DNA of 64,000 nucleotides from Rhynchosporium graminicola (GCA_900074885.1 FJUW01000011.1:62001-126000), one strand, 5' to 3'; positions 50,821-62,378 are shown, counted from the stretch's first letter. The notes: generated by a model not told the origin, from the letters alone. Numbers and translations: made by a program.

Positions 50821-51439
50821 TGTTAGATTTATAACTAGTACCTTAGTCAGTTCTGCTTGCATTAGTATATATACCCTGTACCTTATCAGTAGATGATCTT
50901 AGTACCTAGTTCAGTACCTTGCCTATATACCTTGTTATACCTAGCACCTATACCCTGTACCTTATCAATAGCCTATACCCTATATACTCTATTAGAGTTA
51001 CTATGAAGGTTCTTGATAGAGTTCTACTACTCTCTAGTACGCATATCGTACTTCTAGAGGTTTCTACTGACGTACTACTGATGTAGTATGATTCTACGGT
51101 ATACGTATCTTCTTCTATGGAGTTCTGTATTACGTAGTATAGAATATTCTAGAGAGCTCACATAGCTATATAAGTAGCTAGAATCTCTCCTGTAGTTAGC
51201 TCTCTTCAAGTAAGCAAAAAGCAATTCGTATTAATCACGTATTATTCTGACCTTTTAGCTGATTTCCACCTTTAATTTTTACAGTATAGAATATTCTAGA
51301 GAGCTCACATAGCTATATAAGTAGCTAGAATCTCTCCTGTAGTTAGCTCTCTTCAAGTAAGCAAATAAAGCAAGTCAAATTGATCACTTATTATTCTGTT
51401 ATTCTGACCTTCGGCCGATTTCCACCCTCAATTTTCACA
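50821..51439 (+). repeat. 3' LTR of Copia copy B with internal duplication
   Basis: A full LTR (50821-51283) ends in TTTTTACA. The last 147-156 bases of the LTR are then repeated (51284-51439), ending TTTTCACA just before the target repeat TCTTA. The first unit has lost about 20 bases near 51220. Confidence 0.85.
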
Positions 51440-51444
51440 TCTTA

Positions 51445-53063
51445 TAAGTAGATAATTATAGTACTAATACTACTTTTATCTTGGAAATCGATATTATAGG
51501 ACTTCATAGGGCTATTATCGCTATCGAAGGACCTAGTTATAGGAGTTAGCTATAATATAATACTTATTACTATAGAAAGACTTATTAAGTATATAATCTT
51601 AGTACTAGTCTTATTTACTCTTATAGCCGAATACTTAGTATAAGTATACCTTAAGGAGGTAGTCTCTAAGTATAGAGTACCCGAAGAAATCGTATCAGAT
51701 CGAGATAAGTTATTTATATTAAAGTTCTAGAATACTTTAATAAAGTTCCTAGGAACTAAATAGAAACTATTAATAGCTTTCTATCCTTAGACTAATAAAG
51801 GAAATAAAAGAATAAACTAAGTAGTTAAAGTATACTTATATTACTATATTAACTATTAATAAAATAATTAAGTAGAACTATTACTACTTATAGAATTCGT
51901 ATATAATAGCTCGACTACGGAAATAATAAAAGTTATACTCTTCTTTATAAATTACGATTATAAACCTATCGCCTATAGAGAGCTTAATATTACTATTAAG
52001 GATAATAATATAGCTCGTAACTATATTCGGAATATCTAAGACTTATATAAGGAACTTATAGAAGAACTCTAGTTTATAGTAGAGAAGAATACGTACTACT
52101 ATAATAAGAACTATAATTAGGAGCTAACGCTATAGGATAGGGATAGGGTTTACTTTCTACGAAAAAATATTAATATATAGAGACTAAGTAATAAGCTGGA
52201 CTATAAGAAACTTAGACTATTTAAAATTAAACGAGTTAAAAGACCTTTAAATTATAAACTCTAGCTACTAGTTATAATAAAGAAGATATTCTTAATATTC
52301 TATATATCCTCATTAGAAAAAGAACTACCGGGAGTACTACTAGCTCTGAAGATATACGCTAAACTAGTTAACTTACTCGTAGAATATAATATAGAGGAAC
52401 TACTAGACTATTAGTATAAACGAGATATTATTAGATACTTAGTGAAATAGAAAAACTATTTATATTAAGAAAATATATAAGAACTTAAGGTAAGCTTCTA
52501 TTACTTAGTATTACTAGCTAGTTTCTATTAACGAAACCTAGATCTACTTAGAAAAGATTAGCTAAGTTAAAAAGTAACTCTATTATCGAGTCAGAAAGAA
52601 GCTCGAGGGGAAAGGAGGAAAGCGACCTTTTTACGATAGCTAACTTAGTAGTAAGAAGAGGAAGCTAAGGAAGCTAGTCGGAGTATTCGTCTAGATAAGG
52701 CTCGGGAGGAATAAGAGAACGCTTTACTTTCCTAAGCTATTAGAATCGATAAACCTCTTTTAAGGGAGGCTATATAGCTAGATACCCTGAGGTATTATAA
52801 GATCTTTTCGCTCGAATATACTCGGAATAATAAGTTAATTCCTTAAGATCTAGAAAACAATTTCGATACTGTTTCCGACAGAAGGAATAAGTTTCTGCTA
52901 GACGATTTGATTTTTCAATACGTATTATAAGTGTAATATGCTTTTTTATCTTCTTATAATTAGAAGATAATATATTAGGAAAAGAAGTTGAAATCTAACT
53001 GATTATCGATATCTCTATTAGTATACTTAAGCGTAAGGATACGCTAAGACAAGAGGGGGATAG
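51445..53063 (+). pseudogene. Gypsy A pol, last part (integrase core and chromodomain)
   Basis: The integrase core resumes after Copia B with a damaged WxSIxMDFI-type segment (WKSIL*DFI, near 51482). Near the end, LLDYQYKRDIIRYLVKWKNY-like text at about 52405-52465 (with stops at Gln/Trp) is a chromodomain, typical of chromoviral Gypsy elements. The polypurine tract at 53051-53060 follows. Confidence 0.75.
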
Positions 53064-53496
53064 TATCACGAACCCGGTAAAGTTCTTAGCACTAGAACTA
53101 TCTTAGCACTAGGGTACTAATAGTACTACTGCATGCTTATAGTACAAGTCAGTAACTAGTACTATAAGCCCACCTGTATTATAGTAATAATAAAGTTATA
53201 AGTGATCTAGGATCACGTGATAGAGTCTAGCTTAGTAGGAGTCCAGGAAATAGAGTCGGACTCCATATAAGGGACTCCCTAAGTAGAGGACTCCTAATAG
53301 AGGAGAAGGTCCTATATAAGACTAGCACTTCTGCTATTAGATAGAAGCTTCGTGCTCAAACTCATATAGTAATTAATACCTGCTTATAATATCTTAATTC
53401 CAATTGAGAACTGAACTTCTTATTTACTTTACTTTATAGCTAATACTAACCGACGAGCTTATACACCGCGTACTAGTCAGAACCAGGAACGTTATA
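53064..53496 (+). repeat. 3' LTR of Gypsy A
   Basis: 433 bp, TATCACGAACCCGG to GTTATA, followed by the target repeat TTACT (53497-53501). Confidence 0.9.
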
Positions 53497-53501
53497 TTAC
53501 T

Positions 53502-55800
53502 CTCCTTATAAATAGACCGTAAGATATTATATAGGCGGAAATTCCTTATAAGTAGGATATTCGAATAGTCGCTATAAAGCTTCCAAGGGACTTACGTATT
53601 ATACCTATGTATAATAGGTGATCTTATTATCTATATTTAAGATTATAAGAGTTATTCGGTTAGTACTCTTATATACGTACTTATAGATATACTTAATAGC
53701 TTATACTAACTTATAAACTTTAATATTAATATACGATTAGTAGCGATTAAGAAATTACGGATTATATAGAATTACTTATTAGTTATCTAAAGTGACTTCT
53801 TAGCTATCTTTACGAACTATAAACGTTCAGCTATCTTCCTAATGATAATATTTAGGCTAACTATCTTCTATAATAATTATAATAGGTTTAAACGCCTTCG
53901 GAAAGCGTTTCTGATATTATAATAGGTCGCTAGCGTGCTTATAAGCTATATAGGGAGTATTCGGAAAGTCACGCCCGCAGGGCCTATAAGTCCTATTATT
54001 TAAAACTAACTCCTATAACTTACCTATAGGGTCTATAGCCTCGTTCGGAATCTCCGTAGATATAATCTCGTTAACTCTAGTTAGTATTAGATAATCACTT
54101 ATACCCTCGAGCTAAAGAAGTAGATAAAGATAAAATAAACTACGCTTTTAATACTTAATAGTATAGATATAAGTATAGTATTTTCTAAAGGCTCCTTTTT
54201 TAATATTATTAAGAAGCTCTTTAATTCTTAAGCGGAAGATACGTATGATAATATCAGGCCTATTAACTAGCTAGTATTATATTTTCTAAAGCTTGCGGAC
54301 GATTTCGGGCTATCGCGAGTTAACTATAAATATAATAAAGAGTATAAGTCGTCCGAAAAAGCGTACTATAGCTATAGAATCTTGAAATAATTATTATATA
54401 AAACGATTACTTCTAATAAAAGAAGAAGAAAGGATAAACTAACGCTTATATTCTGCGGAGTCGCTATTAGCTCGGATAAGCGTATCCGTAAGCCTATTAT
54501 ATATATCTGTATATATATCTTCTTAATAACTCTTTATCTATTCTAGTCGAGTAGTATAATAAGCGATATAGATATCGATAATATATTATTAAAATATATA
54601 GTTTATACGGAAAAAGTTTAGGGTTTAATAAGCTTATCAGAAGAGCCGGAACTTATAAAATAGCTATTACTCTAAGCGTTTTATAATTCGATCTCGATTA
54701 TAGATCTGTAAAGACTAATATTACTCTAGCTCGCTATAAGGAAAGAGTAGTAGATAACTTAATAGAAAGTATACGGGATTCGTAATATATACTTAATATA
54801 AACGTAGTCTATTATAGCGAGGTTCTCGGACTATAAGTATAATATCGCGAAAGCTAGCCTTATTAAACTTATCCGGGATAATTCTTATAATCTTATTTAT
54901 AACCGGAAGATTCTCGCGTCTTTTATTGGCCCTAGTCTATATTACTAATCGTATTTATAAGCTAAGAACGATCCGGAAATTATTATCTTAGACTTATAAT
55001 CGCTCTTAAGCGATCTAGTATATAGCTATAAATAGATTATTAGTAATAATTATCTTATATAAATCGCGTAGAATTATAGCGTTAAGAGAATCGTAATATA
55101 TAAGTCGAATGTTAGTTATATAATCAGAGTTATAGAAAATAATTAGATAAATATAAGTATTATTCGTAGACTAAGAATTAAGAGCCCTTATAGGTAATAT
55201 AGCTCCCTATAGGCTATAAAAGTAGTTAATCTATAGTTAAGATTAATATAATCTTCTTTAGTAGTATTTATAGATATAAAAGAAAGAGTAGTATTATATT
55301 AGCGTATTTTCTGCCGAAATAGTTTATTTCGCGGATCTATACTATCTAATAACCTCTATAAGATATCTGGTATTTCTCGTAATAGCTCTAAGTAAATAGC
55401 TCCCTTTTTATAATAGAGCTCGTATTTACCTCTAGCTCCTACTTTATCGATCTAGTGAAATATAGCGCACTTAGTATACTAATAATCTATCTGACTAATA
55501 TCTTACGGACTTATAATAGCGAAAAAAGACTGAAATCTATACGGAATAGCTTATACTAGAGCAGGTACTATTAGAGTAGGTATTTCTATAGGCACTTCGG
55601 GCTATAAAGGAAGCGCTTCCGGAGGTAAAGAAAGTAAAAGAGATAATTAATTGAGTTATATAGCTATATCGGCCTCGATTTATGCACGCGTTCGTCGGCA
55701 GCGCTTTATAGGTCGAGAAGCAGCTAGAAAGCCTATAATAGATACGCTATAGGTCCGCTGAGAAGTATTAGGATCAAGTAGCTACTGAAAAAGCACTTGA
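53502..55800 (-). pseudogene. Helitron Rep (HUH endonuclease) and N-terminal part of Rep-Hel, RIP-inactivated
   Basis: Reading right to left on the minus strand, an N-terminal Cys-rich region gives KVGARGKYELYYKKGAIYLE (about 55405-55465) and DSIDPRNKLFRQKIR. The Helitron-like N domain (TNNTYIYLIIFYNSDYITN near 55140) follows, then the Rep domain. The metal-binding HUH box survives only as KRSLFYLYLLL (about 54118-54150), where a Pro-His-x-His-type motif is expected. Downstream are NEAIDPIGKL and RTYRPCGRDFPNTPYIAYKH (near 53950), a conserved Helitron Rep block. Rep nicks and rejoins single strands in rolling-circle transposition. The reading frame continues in the helicase at 22300-24442 once Gypsy A is removed. 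Confidence 0.85.
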
Positions 55801-56185
55801 TCTACCTACTTATTTATTAGTTTCGGTCCGGAAGTAAGAAGAACAGATATACTATATATCTAAAATATATCTTATATCGAGCACTAGTATAATTAGTTCG
55901 AAAGTCGCGTATAAGCTGATTTTAATTATACTTTCTATATTATTCCGAAGGAGAAAATTCTATGATTCGAGAGTTATAGAATAATATAGATATATTATGA
56001 ACGCGATAACGGACCGTAGGAAAGCTAATAGGTCTATAGATTGATTTTCGATTGATTTTCGTGTTCCTCCTTTTCAGCTGTATACCGGCTAAGGCGCGTT
56101 AGGCATAGATATAGCTAATCAGGGCGTTTCACGTGACTAGAAAAAGATAAAAGGGGGATCTATAAATAGCTTAATATAATATAGA
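55801..56185 (-). other. Helitron 5' noncoding end
   Basis: No readable frame. On the minus strand the end reads TCTATATTATATTAAG at 56185-56170. It includes a CACGTGA block near 56130, inside the expected 5' terminal region. Confidence 0.55.
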
Positions 56186-57755
56186 TTAACTGCAATTATT
56201 ATTCGGATATTATAAGGATGCTTCTCGTTACTAAGGTTTCGCTATCACTGACATCTTCTCACAGCTTACTCTTTCATACTTTGAAACTCTGCCAACTCGC
56301 GGCTAACTACATATTCCAGGCAAATAGTTCGTGATAACAGATCTGTAGCCGGAACTCAATTATTAATATTATTATTTTAAGGAAAGCTTATGATGGAATC
56401 TCGGTCTCAGTTTCAAAAGCACTGTGGCACATGATTTGCTGCATCGACTGCATAACTTCAGGCAATATTCCTCTCCGTCTCCTGCCTAACGATAGCTTTA
56501 AGGACTCCTCCAAATTTCCTCACTGTTCCTCTTTATAAGATTTCAAGTCGCTGTCAAAAATTTATCCATTGTCATTCCACCCCCCAAAGAACACTCATGG
56601 ACATTCCATCTTCGTATCTTCTTAACATTTAGCCTACTACCACGAGGTATGAAGGTCTCAGGTACATCGAATCGACGCACCAGGTATGATGTAGAGTGAA
56701 ATAAACATCAGACAGACTCCAAAGACATCATCTGGTCGGACAGGGATCGGAAGAGAATATTATTGAAGAATATTAGCACGTTGAGGTTTAGTGATGCTTT
56801 TATATCCACGTTGGCGTCATGACGGGAGAATAATAAAATCTGCAAGTAGAAGCGGACCGCTGTGTGGTTCACGTCCAAATGACTGTGGACTCGCACAGAA
56901 TTTGTGGTTTCCTTAGCAAGTTTATCTGACTCGATTCCTGAACCACTGGGACGAGAGAACAAACAGCGCTGTATCGTGTTGGGTGTCTGCATAAATATCA
57001 CCACTTCTTCCAGAAGAAGTCCTGTACCTCCTGAGCAAAGAATCATTGTTGAGGTCAGGATGGAAGTTGTGTTCGTAACCTCTTCAGATACGCACTTTAC
57101 CACATTCCGATGCATAACATCGCAAGATATTTACGCGTGTCGATGTCAGAATAGTGATTTCGAATCTCAGGAGAGTCTGTGAAATAATCAGAGAAGAAAA
57201 AAGATGGTATCATTTGAGGTCTATACATCGCTATCATGAAATATTTGATTGTGGATTGAAGCCTCGCTATCAATTAAAGTATGTTTTTCGTGAGTGATAT
57301 ATGGAACGAAGTGAATTCACATGTAGGAAATCACATTTAGTATGCTTTGTACGTTGGGTAAGTTTCGGGAGGACTGCAGATTTGTAAAACGATATGAGAA
57401 GTTCCTAGGGATTCTTTTCACATCCAAAGGATCATTTGACGAGTATCGCGTGTTGGCATGGAGGGCAGCCTTGCGAGTGAAGTCTGCTTTATAAGACTTA
57501 AGATTGGATGGGTATTGAGGAGAAGAAGGAAGGTGCCGTGGGTCATAAGTTATGCATGGTGAAGAAGTTGGAAGGACTTCGAGGGCAGAGATAAAAATGT
57601 AGTTCCGATAAGAATTTGATGATGCCATCTCGCATTCCTGATACATATACCAGCAGAGCTTTCGCTATATTCATCAGTGCACCACCAATGTAATGACTAC
57701 AGGTATCCTACACAACGACCCCTTTCGCCGCCTCTCCCTTCTGCCCCACCAAATC
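56186..57755. other. Intergenic region right of the Helitron
   Basis: Normal composition from about 56210. Open frames at 56708-57115 and 57317-57646 (both minus) lack domains, introns or conserved-looking text. I see no gene that can be supported, though a small noncoding or poorly conserved gene cannot be excluded. Confidence 0.4.
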
Positions 57756-59271
57756 TCAAATTCCCTGCTTGATCTTCCGCCTAACAATCGCATCCCTCTC
57801 CCAAAGCAACACACTCAGCGCCCCGATCGGCCCCGCAAGCACACACCACAAAACCACCTTCCCCGCCAACTTCCTCCACACCATACCGCCCATAATCCTC
57901 TCTCCAAGAAGCAACTCTTTATAGATCGGCAAACTAGTGTTCGGATCCAACTCCGCCTTTTCCATAGTCGCATTCCTATATAATAAGATTCCCCACAGTA
58001 AGAAGGCAAAGGATCCGACGTAGACGTCCCATATCAGGAAGGTATGGGCCCCTTCAGCGAGAGAGGAGATCCTGTGGGTGGGCGTGGGGAGGTAGGGGAT
58101 GTAGATTTCGCGGGGTGATTGTGTGGACATGGCGTGCAGCGTAGGGAAGCTGGACGCGGAGATTAGGGAAGATGGGAGGAGAGAGAGAACCAGGATTGGG
58201 AGGTGGGCGAGCATGCAGAGGGCGAGGATGAAGCGGTAGACGTGTTTGGCGTTACTGAGGTAGGTTGTACCCAGGGGAATTTGAGAGCGGGACGTCGGTA
58301 GAGAGCCTTTACTTTTGGTGGTGGACGAAAACAAGGTCCCGGTTAGAAGCTGGAGAGTGGTGCGGAGAGAGGTGTGGATCAGGACGGTCCACAAGGGAAA
58401 TGGTTGCCAGAGTGCGATGAGTCGTTGATGAGTGACTGGTGAGACGATAGACGGCGAGGAGAGACCCATGAGGATGGTGGGAACGATGTAGCCTAGTGTT
58501 ATTGAGATTGGGAGGATTCGCAGGTCCCAGGCTGAGGCGACAAGCACGGTGTTGGAGTGCGTGCCTGGATATGGTTTTGCGACAGGCGAAGTGAGAAGGT
58601 GTAAGAACAGCCAGATTGGGACTGTGACTGTGTAGGATATGTTCTGGAAGATGATGCCGAATATTCCAACACTTTCCTCAGTCAGTCGAACTCAAATGAA
58701 TTTCGATACTACCGCAAGGGCACTTGAAGTAAAGCTACACTTACAAGCTCACAACCCTTCCCCTATTGCCCATCCGAAAGCTCTCCATAACCATCAAAGT
58801 CCACGCAGCTCCAAACTGACCGACCCCAAAGATCGTGAACATAGATAGAGCATCGCCTCTCATCTCAACCACTGGAGCGAAGAAGAGAACCAAAATGGTC
58901 AATTGCTTATCCAGCCAGCCAATGGACGTGTAATGCATAAGGAGTTCATCATCCGTGGCCGGGAGTCTTGGTTTTTCGGACTGCATGAGCGCTATGATGG
59001 CTTTGAAGGTGCCGTTTGCTTGACCGAGGACGAGCGTTCCGTATAGACCGAGCAGCGAGAAGAGGGGCAAAGAGATGAGGACGACGGTCCGGAACGAGAA
59101 GTGGTACCATGGTGCAGGTATGAAGGCTGGTGAAGTCGGTGTAGTGGGCCCTGAGGTGGATGACATAGACTGTGAACTCGATGTTAGACTTCTTCGTGCA
59201 TAAGTGTAGCGTGGGAAATCATCTGCCGGTGTGGTGATGGCAGTGGTGATAGGTCGTTCCAGCACAGTCAT
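57756..59271 (-). CDS. Polytopic membrane protein, about nine transmembrane segments (unknown function)
   Basis: Exons 59271-58745 and 58671-57756 with a 73-bp intron (donor GTAAGT, acceptor GAAAG after a GACTGAC branch-like site) give 480 aa. The N-terminal 60 residues are Ser/Thr/Pro-rich and probably cytosolic. Hydrophobic segments follow: VVLISLPLFSLLGLYGTLV, TILVLFFAPVV, MFTIFGVGQFGAAWTLMV, one spanning the exon junction, ILPISITLGYIVPTILM, then at least four more ending with VVLWCVLAGPIGALSVLLW. Charged loops such as ESFRMGNRGR lie between them. The style resembles membrane proteins found in fungal indole-diterpene and related clusters (PaxA/AtmA type), but that resemblance is from memory and weak. 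A short upstream exon is possible (59527-59489: ATG, 13 codons, then a GTAAGC donor), but I found no acceptor that joins it in frame. Confidence 0.75.
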
Positions 59272-60623
59272 CGCGTCGAGCAGGAAGATTGAACGTGTTT
59301 AAAGCAGGTTTATAGAGCAGACCAGACTCTTGGCGAGAAAGCAGATAAGCATGAAGGATATTGAAGACAGTGGTACAATAGTAAATGAGCGTGATTGACT
59401 TCACGAGATAACATCACGGCGGACGAAAGCATCGCGACAAAGACAGTGACCAAAGAAGCCAGATTGCTAGTAGAGAAGAATGGCTTACCTGCGCGTCTGA
59501 TTCAGGTTCGAGGGCGCGAGTGGACATGGTTTACATATTTGTTTTGAGACACTGATACCAGATAAGGAACGATGTCGTTATGAGCTGTCGATTAACCGAG
59601 GCTGCGGCTAGACCGACTTAGGACTACGATGTAAGGAGGCGAGATCGAAGAAAAGAATTTTGAAAGATGTGAGATATCCGGGAAGCTAATGGCTGTACGG
59701 CTGCAAAAACGGATTCTCTACCTTCAAGCCAGCGTAGCTACAAACGCCTCCTCGAGTCGTTCTCAATTGATCGGTTGTGAAGTTAGATAGCTAAAGAGAG
59801 CCGCGGGGATAAGTTGCGAGGAAGAATTAAGGGTAACTCGTCACTACCCGAAAAAAAAAAAACTCACTCGAATACAACTATCTCGATAATCGATTATTAA
59901 GTATTGGGTCCGTAAAGCGACAATTACGTCTTAAGACGTAATAACCTTTCAATATTATATTAAAAGGAAAGTATCCACAAGTAAGTATAAGGACTCATCG
60001 TAATATTCTAATATAAAGGAGCTTACTACACGAAACGATACACTGGTATCGATGTAAGAGCTATCTTTTAGTACAGGAGAATATAAAAGCTAAATATGCG
60101 GCAGCCGAGCTAGTACTGTAGAGGTACCTGAATTCTCGAAAGAATCTGTATATGATATGTCTATAAAGCCCGAATCAGGCTAAAGAGTATTAGATTTATA
60201 AAGAAGAAGAAAAAATCCGATTGCTGTCTATTTATCACGTATTTCCTTTGTCCGGCTCGCTTTTACAACCTGATGTTTTCACCGTCTCCACGGTCTCCAC
60301 GTGATGTTTACCGGAAACTTGACTAGGTGGATAATTACTCCACAATACCTAGAGATCTTGCCGGTAATTTATCAAGATTGGCCGAGGAATCTGAACGAAG
60401 AAACCGGGAATATCGAAGTATGAAGGACTATCTTGATATCAGCAGACCTTTTCGAGGACTTGAAGGTATTCATGTGGCACTCGATTAGGACGCAAGTCGG
60501 CAATCTACTTAGCCGAAGATATGTATTTACAATGTTTCACCCATTTACATTATTCGTCGATAAGTACCCCAACACGCCTACATAACTTTCCTTACGACTT
60601 TGATGACATGGTCCCAGGACATC
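59272..60623. other. Intergenic region with a short RIP-like patch
   Basis: The first 350 bases are probably promoter and 5' UTR of the membrane-protein gene. From about 59860 to 60240 the DNA is TA-rich, like decayed repeat. It starts after an A tract (about 59849-59860) and holds a perfect 20-bp palindrome at 59923-59942. No gene is seen. Confidence 0.4.
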
Positions 60624-61584
60624 CTATTCGAGGCCGAACCAAGCGAGGTCAGCAGACTCATGAACAGGGACAGTGTGTCCAACACCAAAACCTGAGTATC
60701 CCACAAGCTGTGATCCATCGCCGTAAACGTACTGCGTGTAGTTCTTTTCTGGCGTGTTGTCAGCTATTTCATTCAATGTGAGATTCTTCACATTCGACCA
60801 TTGCTTCATCGTCTCGGCAAAATTGGGATATCTAACGGCCACGTCGACAGTGCCGTGCCAGCTGTACAAGTATCAATTTTCATTTTCATGCGTCTTCCAA
60901 ATTTGCGAACATAGTCAAGACTTACATCATAATCTTAGGATATGTCCCATTGTAACCAGGATAAAAGCTCCTGGTAAGATCTCCCCACTGCTGCGCATTC
61001 TTAATGGATATTCCAGACGAGCAGTCATTATTCCAGGTTGGGATAGGTTGACCAGCCTCAGCGCCAGGGACGAAAAAACATCCATCTGGAACACCAGAAT
61101 AGGCCGAAATAGCCTTGAAGATGTTGGGATACGCTCCAGCAAGGACATTAGACATCATAGCTCCCGACGACCTGCCCGTGACATATACTCTGTCTGCATC
61201 ACCACCGTACTTCTTAATTGCGTAAGCGACCATGTTGACGATGGTCTTGCTGTCGCCGCCTTTGTCGTGTGTAAGTGACGTGATGGATGCCACATCCCAG
61301 CAGCCTCCTGAGGATGGAGAGGAGGGGTAGAGAACGATAAATCCTTTCTCATCGGCATAGTCTGCGTATTTGGTCTCGTTAAAGTAGATTGGTCCAGTAC
61401 CGGTGCAGTAGTGGATTGCGACGATGATCGGGGCGAGGGCGAGCTTGTTGCTGGGAATGTAAGTGTGCATCTTGGCTGCGGTTGGTCCAGCATCGAAATC
61501 TGTTTCATTTTGGAGTTGGTTCTTTGCTCCGGCTGCAAAGCTCGCGAGAGCGACGACCGCGGTTGAGAGTGACAGGAGATGCAT
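60624..61584 (-). CDS. Secreted CE1 esterase (acetylxylan/feruloyl esterase, PHB-depolymerase-like)
   Basis: Exons 61584-60926 and 60861-60624 flank a 64-bp intron (donor GTAAGT, acceptor TACAG); the spliced product is 298 aa. Residues 1-20 are a signal peptide (MHLLSLSTAVVALASFAAGA). The alpha/beta-hydrolase core shows VAIHYCTGTG (55-64), the nucleophile elbow GRSSG with Ser about 139, Asp about 226 in WHGTVD, and His about 282 in GVGHTVP, which together make a full triad. The family removes acetyl or feruloyl groups from plant xylan outside the cell. Length fits a catalytic domain alone: the C-terminal cellulose-binding module of some relatives is absent. Several N-x-S/T sites (such as NET, NGT, NLT, NYT) suggest glycosylation. 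Intact and unmutated, it is probably a plant-biomass enzyme unrelated to the metabolite genes. Confidence 0.92.
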
Positions 61585-61803
61585 GTTGGGCGCCGACGAA
61601 GTGTTTCAAAACAGACCAATACTTTTCATCTGGCGATGGGAAGGATGGATAGTTCGGACGGATCCTTATCATTTAATAAGAGCCTCGAGTGCCGATCGAA
61701 TGTCAACCTTGGCGGTTGACTAGCTAGTCTATCAGATTGGTTCAATGGCCTTTTGTCCCATCTTCATGGGATCCATTCTTGGTAGGTACCCTAGAGTACT
61801 TTG

Positions 61804-61927
61804 CCAGTACTCAGTTTCTCCAGAAGTCTGAAATTATCCACAGTGGATTCACAGGGAGTTTTTGGTGAGTTTGGCCTTGTAAATCCACAGTGGATAGGTT
61901 CAGACTTCTGGAGAAACCGAGTACTGG
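61804..61927. repeat. MITE-like inverted-repeat element 1 (124 bp)
   Basis: Arms of 46 bp (61804-61849 and 61882-61927) pair with about four mismatches around a 32-bp centre. The ends read CCAGTACTC...GAGTACTGG. It lies 220 bp upstream of the esterase start. No coding sequence; a target duplication is not evident. Part of the arm recurs at 7461-7489. Confidence 0.8.
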
Positions 61928-62378
61928 TTTAGGCCGCACCTCAATATGGGTGTACTGTAGCCAATGGCCAGAACTTGGCTGCATGGATATACGGATTACG
62001 GTCCGTATATGGCCAAATCATCCTTGCAGATTTCCTAAAACAATTTAGGATCGATCAGTGGTCATGACAGGTACGGACTCGCTCAAAGTTTCAAGCAGAT
62101 TAAGTCACAATAAGGAAAAGCTTATTCACGGACAAGTGAAGCGGGGTCGGGGTCATTGATGCAAAGAAAGAACCAGTATTGGCCATGCCTTACGACAATC
62201 CGTGAATATAGATAGGTAAATACGGACGGGAAGGGTGGAATGGATGAAGTACTGCTCTGTGCGACTTCCCCGATTTCTATCGGAGGATTATCGCGTCTTT
62301 GTCGAGGTTTACTTGAAGGAAGTGGAAAGAGGGAAAATAATTGAATTGACTCCTTCCTCGCTTGCGGGCATACTTGGG
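61928..62378. other. Intergenic, no gene seen
   Basis: Ordinary composition with no supported reading frame or RNA gene. Confidence 0.4.

Larger units (their letters stand above)
45128..51439 (+). mobile_element. Copia LTR retrotransposon, copy B
   Basis: TCTTA flanks both sides (45123-45127 and 51440-51444). The 5' LTR is 45128-45599 and the 3' LTR starts at 50821. A GGGGGCG polypurine end lies at 50814-50820. It is the same family as copy C but in the opposite orientation. It splits Gypsy A inside the integrase. The 3' LTR carries an extra partial repeat (51284-51439) inside the target duplication. Confidence 0.92.
24443..53496 (+). mobile_element. Gypsy A (Ty3-like chromovirus-type) LTR retrotransposon carrying nested insertions
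   Basis: Both terminal LTRs are 433 bp, and TTACT flanks both sides (24438-24442 and 53497-53501), so the outer borders are certain. A polypurine tract (AAGAGGGGGA, 53051-53060) precedes the 3' LTR. Inside are Gypsy E (29702-44341), Copia B (45128-51439) and an extra variant LTR with a second gag at 26111. Taking these out leaves one gag-pol in the Gypsy order (protease, reverse transcriptase, RNase H, integrase, chromodomain) of about 6.4 kb. The target is the Helitron helicase region. Confidence 0.9.
14647..56185 (-). mobile_element. Helitron rolling-circle transposon with nested retrotransposons
   Basis: Read on the minus strand, the element starts at 56185 with TCTATATTATATTAAG preceded by A. 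It ends at 14647 with ATAG followed by T, which is the A|TC...CTRR|T insertion rule of Helitrons after one C-to-T/A-type change. A GC-rich hairpin sits just before the 3' end. Between the ends lie Rep (53502-55800) and helicase (22300-24442) coding regions on the same strand. Removing Copia C (15151-21336) and the Gypsy A nest (24443-53496), with one copy of each target duplication, leaves about 6.3 kb, a normal autonomous Helitron size. The ends are inferred from motif and position rather than from a second copy. Confidence 0.78.

Noticed and set aside
53502..56185. Starship captain (DUF3435 tyrosine recombinase) as an explanation for the large element
   Set aside because: The minus-strand text matches Helitron Rep-helicase, and the ends follow the A|TC...CTRR|T rule; no tyrosine recombinase motif was found.
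56708..57646. Minus-strand open frames of 135 aa and 109 aa
   Set aside because: No domain or conserved-looking pattern, and an equally long frame lies on the opposite strand of the first; insufficient support.
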